Shown here: in pieces, positions 63,467-64,000 of the stretch
How the letters are laid out: each line of letters starts with the position of its first letter
Position numbering within the stretch: position 1 is the first letter of the stretch
Assembly (NCBI GenBank): GCA_035940955.1
Contig: DASZEJ010000174.1
Span: forward strand, 14,494-78,493
Source of the DNA: CADCVT01 sp035940955
GTDB lineage: Bacteria > Actinomycetota > Thermoleophilia > Solirubrobacterales > Solirubrobacteraceae
Reading direction: 5' to 3'
Length of the DNA: 64,000 bases
The notes under the pieces: generated by a model
What the model was told of the DNA's origin: nothing
Seen by the model: only the letters and a program-made list of their open reading frames with translations
Database searches by the model: none
Program-made: the position numbers and the translations under genes

Positions 63467-63670
63467 TTAGATCGGCTGGACGTTGACGGCCTTCGGGCCC
63501 TTGTCGCCCGACTCGGCCTCGAACGAGACGCGGGCGCCCTCGGTCAGCGAGCGAAAGCCGCTGGAGCTGATGCCCGTGTGGTGCACGAAGAGGTCCTTGC
63601 CCCCCTCGTCGGGCGTGATGAAGCCGAAGCCCTTGTCATCGTTGAACCACTTCACGGTGCCGGTCGCCAT
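63467..63670 (-). CDS. Cold-shock protein, CspA family
   Basis: 67 residues, a single cold-shock OB fold. RNA-binding motifs RNP1 'KGFGFITPDEG' and RNP2 'DLFVHHTGI' are intact; starts 'MATGTVKWFNDDKGFGF'. Melts RNA structure at low temperature or acts as a general RNA chaperone. It has a canonical SD sequence AGGAGGGAA 5 nt before the ATG and a leader of about 110 nt from a TATGCT box at 63786-63791, typical of leader-controlled csp genes. It shares the promoter region with a divergent histidine phosphatase. Confidence 0.96.
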   Translation of the reverse strand: MATGTVKWFNDDKGFGFITPDEGGKDLFVHHTGISSSGFRSLTEGARVSFEAESGDKGPKAVNVQPI

Positions 63671-63785
63671 GCCGGTTCCCTCCTGTTACGGGTGAACTGC
63701 GAACCGAGGCGGCACGACGGACGACTGCGGGCGCTGATTCACTGCGTTGTGCCGGAGCCGCCGATCGGCCCGGCCGGACCGCGCA

Positions 63786-63791
63786 AGCATA
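63786..63791 (-). promoter_or_regulatory. Putative -10 box for cspA (TATGCT)
   Basis: TATGCT on the minus strand would give a 5' untranslated leader of roughly 110 nt before the cspA ATG. The box lies only 5 bp from the start codon of the divergent gene, so the two promoters overlap. Confidence 0.45.
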
Positions 63792-63796
63792 GACGC

Positions 63797-64000
63797 ATGG
63801 AAGGCGAAGCAGGGGAAGATCGACCGGAGCGCTATCCACAGCGCGCGTTCGCGCTGCCGCCCGATGCAACCGAGGTGGTGCTCGTGCGGCACGGCGCGTC
63901 GGTCGCGGCGGTCCCCGGACAGCCCTTCCCGCTCGTGCTCGGGCGCGGCGACCCGCCGCTGTCCCCGGAGGGCGAGGCGCAGGCGCGCGCGGTCGCCGAG
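63797..64000 (+). CDS. Histidine phosphatase (phosphoglycerate mutase-like) family protein, 5' part
   Basis: 68 codons from ATG 63797 run open to the end of the window. After a short acidic tail, 'EVVLVRHGASVAAVPGQPFP' contains the catalytic RHG motif, and 'GRGDPPLSPEGEAQARAVAE' the following D-PPLS-x-G-x-xQA element of the family. The C-terminal catalytic residues lie outside. Likely a cobalamin-pathway or general phosphatase relative. Confidence 0.85.
   Translation, partial: MEGEAGEDRPERYPQRAFALPPDATEVVLVRHGASVAAVPGQPFPLVLGRGDPPLSPEGEAQARAVAE

Overview
The window is very GC-rich, tightly packed bacterial DNA with many 4-bp stop/start overlaps (GTGA, ATGA, TTGA) and frequent GTG and TTG starts. 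Gene content (SepF, a RsiG-like protein with one c-di-GMP motif, a GarA-like FHA protein followed by a FtsR-like MerR protein, WS/DGAT acyltransferase, DUF3052, a cluster running from rpsB to cdsA) points to an actinobacterium, most likely class Thermoleophilia (Solirubrobacterales such as Conexibacter or Patulibacter relatives). That placement is inference. No rRNA, tRNA, CRISPR array or intact transposase was seen.

Layout. 1-5.6 kb: end of a murA-like gene, then hisS-hisZ-hisG-hisH-hisA-hisF. 5.7-12.3 kb: CCA-type nucleotidyltransferase, pgeF, yggS, a BKACE-family gene, sepF, proC, yggT, lspA, rluD. 12.6-17.2 kb: rpsB-tsf-pyrH-frr-uppS-cdsA. 17.2-23.0 kb: an accessory insertion with a small secreted protein, a 1523-residue secreted YD-repeat protein ending in a streptogrisin-like protease, and a small membrane protein. 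23.0-25.3 kb: dxr and rseP, resuming the conserved order. 25.3-29.7 kb: acyl-CoA synthetase, crcB, a decayed DUF1537 gene, cupin, methyltransferase, BI-1 protein. 29.8-38.9 kb: ispG and proS-pgsA-like genes separated by accessory genes. 38.9-43.0 kb: RsiG-like, FHA, MerR, apt, SRPBCC and an alkyl-DHAP-synthase-like flavoprotein. 43.0-50.5 kb: an HTH/anti-sigma-like membrane protein, thioesterase, methyltransferase, NAD synthetase, DUF3105-like protein, WS/DGAT, ECF sigma factor, amidohydrolase. 50.5-56.2 kb: c-di-AMP riboswitch with RlpA-like protein, dinB, three alpha/beta hydrolases, remains of a VapC toxin, thioredoxin. 56.3-58.0 kb: a convergent TcmP / Gp37-Gp68 pair. 58.1-64 kb: DUF3052, frameshifted thioesterase, BrkB, methyltransferase, NHEJ-like remnants, M19 dipeptidase, cspA and the start of a histidine phosphatase.

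The backbone carries out histidine synthesis, translation (S2, EF-Ts, RRF, HisRS, ProRS), MEP isoprenoid synthesis (dxr, ispG), undecaprenyl-PP and phospholipid synthesis (uppS, cdsA, pgsA-like) and envelope proteolysis (lspA, rseP). Between these blocks lie lineage-specific genes and at least four degraded ones, so the conserved clusters have repeatedly taken up and lost cargo.

Most promising observations: the Rhs/YD-streptogrisin fusion inserted between cdsA and dxr; the TcmP/Gp37 pair, whose function I do not know to be established; a single-motif RsiG-like c-di-GMP switch with a Q-to-H change beside FHA and MerR genes; a c-di-AMP riboswitch before a TTG-start cell-wall gene; and a recurrent TANNNT box 6-11 nt before start codons at 18 genes, which suggests widespread leaderless transcription, including one divergent pair sharing a single palindromic -10 box.
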